NCBI GenBank assembly: GCA_030043215.1
Contig: JASHYG010000078.1
Span: 1-5,976, forward strand
Source of the DNA: Gammaproteobacteria bacterium
GTDB taxonomy: Bacteria; Pseudomonadota; Gammaproteobacteria; Steroidobacterales; Steroidobacteraceae
DNA: 5,976 nt
Direction: 5' to 3'
Shown here in pieces: positions 5,153 through 5,976 of this stretch; the stretch's first letter is position 1; the number at the start of each line of letters is the position of its first letter. The position numbers and the translations under genes were made by a program. A model generated the notes under the pieces. That model searched no databases and was not told the origin of the DNA. It was given only the letters and a program-made list of their open reading frames with translations.

Positions 5153-5976
5153 TCACTCTCCTCTGACGCCGGACTCGAGCGCGGCCGTGCGCGCATCTGC
5201 GCCGCTCGTCGCTGCAGTCTTCTGAGCGGAAGCGAACTTCTGCGCGGGGCCCGGACCCGTCGTCACGTTCATGCGGAAGACGTCGCTCATCGCGACGGCC
5301 TCGATGAGGTCTCTCAGCCGATAGCCGTCACCCGCTGTCTCGCGCAAGACGCTGCGCACGGTCGGCATGTCGTTGTACTCGATCCCGCGGCCGAGAGCAT
5401 AGGTCATCAGGTTCTCGACGACGTTGCGCAGATACTGGGGCTCGTGGCGCAGCAGGAAGGCGCGCACGCCGGCCGGTCCGTCCACCATCCCGCCGTCGTA
5501 CAGGCGGCTGCGCGTGTCGATCGGCGTGCCGCTGTCCTCGGTGCGCCAGCGGCCGATCGCATCGAAGGTCTCGAGCGCGAAGCCGATCGGATCCATCATC
5601 TTGTGGCAGCTCGCGCAAACCGGATTGGCCCGATGCTGCTCCATCATCTCGCGCATGGTCGGCGGGCGGGAATTGCCCGCGGCATCGGGCGCCTTCGGTT
5701 TCAGCTGCGGGACGTTCGCGGGCGGATCCGGCGCCGGAGAGCCGAGCATCGTCCTCAACACCCAGTTGCCGCGGACCACCGGCGATGTGCGGTCCGGATG
5801 CGAGGTGATGGCGAGGATCGCGCCCTTGCCGAGCAGCCCCCAGCGCATGCTCTCGGAGGGGCCGAGCACGATGCGGCGGAAGTAGCTCCCCTCAACGCCG
5901 GGGATGCCGTAGAACATCGCGAGGCGGTCGTTGACGAACGTATAGTTCGCGGTGAGCAGATCGACGACGCTGCGAT
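5153..5976 (-). CDS. DUF1592-DUF1588-DUF1585 cytochrome-domain protein, C-terminal part (5' end outside window)
   Basis: The C-terminal 273 residues of a planctomycete-type multidomain haem protein, probably periplasmic; the activity is unknown. The frame stays open to the right edge. The visible part begins RSVVDLLTANYTFVNDRLA, which is the middle of DUF1592 (PSD4), and continues with YGIPGVEGSYFRRI and TSHPDRTSPVVRGNWVLRTMLG. DUF1588 (PSCyt3) follows with CASCHKMMDPIGFALETFDA. It has a CxxCH covalent haem c site at bases 5603-5617, and a nearby Met that could be the second axial ligand (inference). DUF1585 (PSD2) ends the protein with GDGYRLRDLIEAVAMSDVFRMN. A 35-residue Ala/Thr/Gly-rich tail of low complexity follows. 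An N-terminal signal peptide, DUF1587, DUF1595 and possibly a further cytochrome domain are expected outside the window, because full-length members are usually 700-900 residues. It is the first gene of the four visible in the operon and abuts DUF1552, its usual partner. Confidence 0.95.
   Translation of the reverse strand, partial: RSVVDLLTANYTFVNDRLAMFYGIPGVEGSYFRRIVLGPSESMRWGLLGKGAILAITSHPDRTSPVVRGNWVLRTMLGSPAPDPPANVPQLKPKAPDAAGNSRPPTMREMMEQHRANPVCASCHKMMDPIGFALETFDAIGRWRTEDSGTPIDTRSRLYDGGMVDGPAGVRAFLLRHEPQYLRNVVENLMTYALGRGIEYNDMPTVRSVLRETAGDGYRLRDLIEAVAMSDVFRMNVTTGPGPAQKFASAQKTAATSGADARTAALESGVRGE
5157..5164 (-). promoter_or_regulatory. Ribosome binding site that fixes the DUF1552 start
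   Basis: On the minus strand this reads AGAGGAGA, with 7 bases between it and the ATG at 5150. The spacing is right for that ATG and wrong for the GTG at 5156. The site lies inside the last codons of the DUF1592 gene, consistent with coupled translation of the two proteins. Confidence 0.75.

Noticed and set aside
5154..5156. GTG as start of the DUF1552 gene
   Set aside because: The Shine-Dalgarno would be only about 1-3 bases away. ATG at 5150 has correct spacing and adds no loss of domain.
3474..5225. Long plus-strand open frame (583 codons) opposite the DUF1552 and DUF6152 genes
   Set aside because: It is antisense to two clear family genes. Its translation is Arg/His/Ala/Gly-rich with no recognisable domain, as expected for an antisense frame in GC-rich coding DNA.
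1..5976. CRISPR array, transposon ends, tRNA or rRNA genes
   Set aside because: I found no regularly spaced repeats, transposase-like frame, terminal inverted repeats or RNA-gene-like segments. Nearly all bases are in coding genes.

Overview
The window is GC-rich bacterial chromosomal DNA with coding on both strands and almost no non-coding space. It holds six protein genes, two of them cut by the window edges. I see no RNA gene, mobile element or CRISPR array. The families present are DUF1592/DUF1588/DUF1585 planctomycete-type cytochrome-domain protein, DUF1552 (HXXSHH), DUF6152, a long-insert ankyrin family, and the FSGVW/GYSIGxWxGxTLV hypothetical family. They usually occur together in environmental Acidobacteriota and in Steroidobacteraceae-like Gammaproteobacteria, often known only from metagenomes. 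The host is therefore a Gram-negative of that kind; I cannot say which phylum from this window.

Plus strand, 3-1567: two tandem, translationally overlapping genes encode diverged paralogs of an uncharacterised exported beta-rich family. The first lacks its 5' end. The second starts with GTG inside the stop codon of the first.

1568-1631: a 64-base convergent intergenic spacer. A strong GC hairpin overlaps the stop of the plus-strand pair, and a smaller one encloses the stop of the minus-strand operon.

Minus strand, 5976 down to 1632: a tight four-gene operon read right to left. (1) The C-terminal part of a DUF1592-DUF1588-DUF1585 protein with one CxxCH haem c motif. (2) Two bases later, a Tat-type DUF1552 protein with an intact HLGSHH motif. 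(3) After 36 bases, a small exported DUF6152 protein whose predicted mature N-terminus is His-His. (4) After 45 bases, a 572-residue exported ankyrin protein of a specific conserved family with about 11 repeats and a non-ankyrin insert.

Every gene product carries, or appears to carry, an export signal, so the locus looks like a periplasmic or cell-surface module. The likely ingredients are a c-type haem domain, a His-rich putative metal-binding protein (HXXSHH), a candidate N-terminal-His metal protein (DUF6152) and an ankyrin scaffold. A redox or oxidative role on an extracytoplasmic substrate is a reasonable inference. No substrate or reaction can be read from the sequence, and none of these families has a firmly established activity that I know of.
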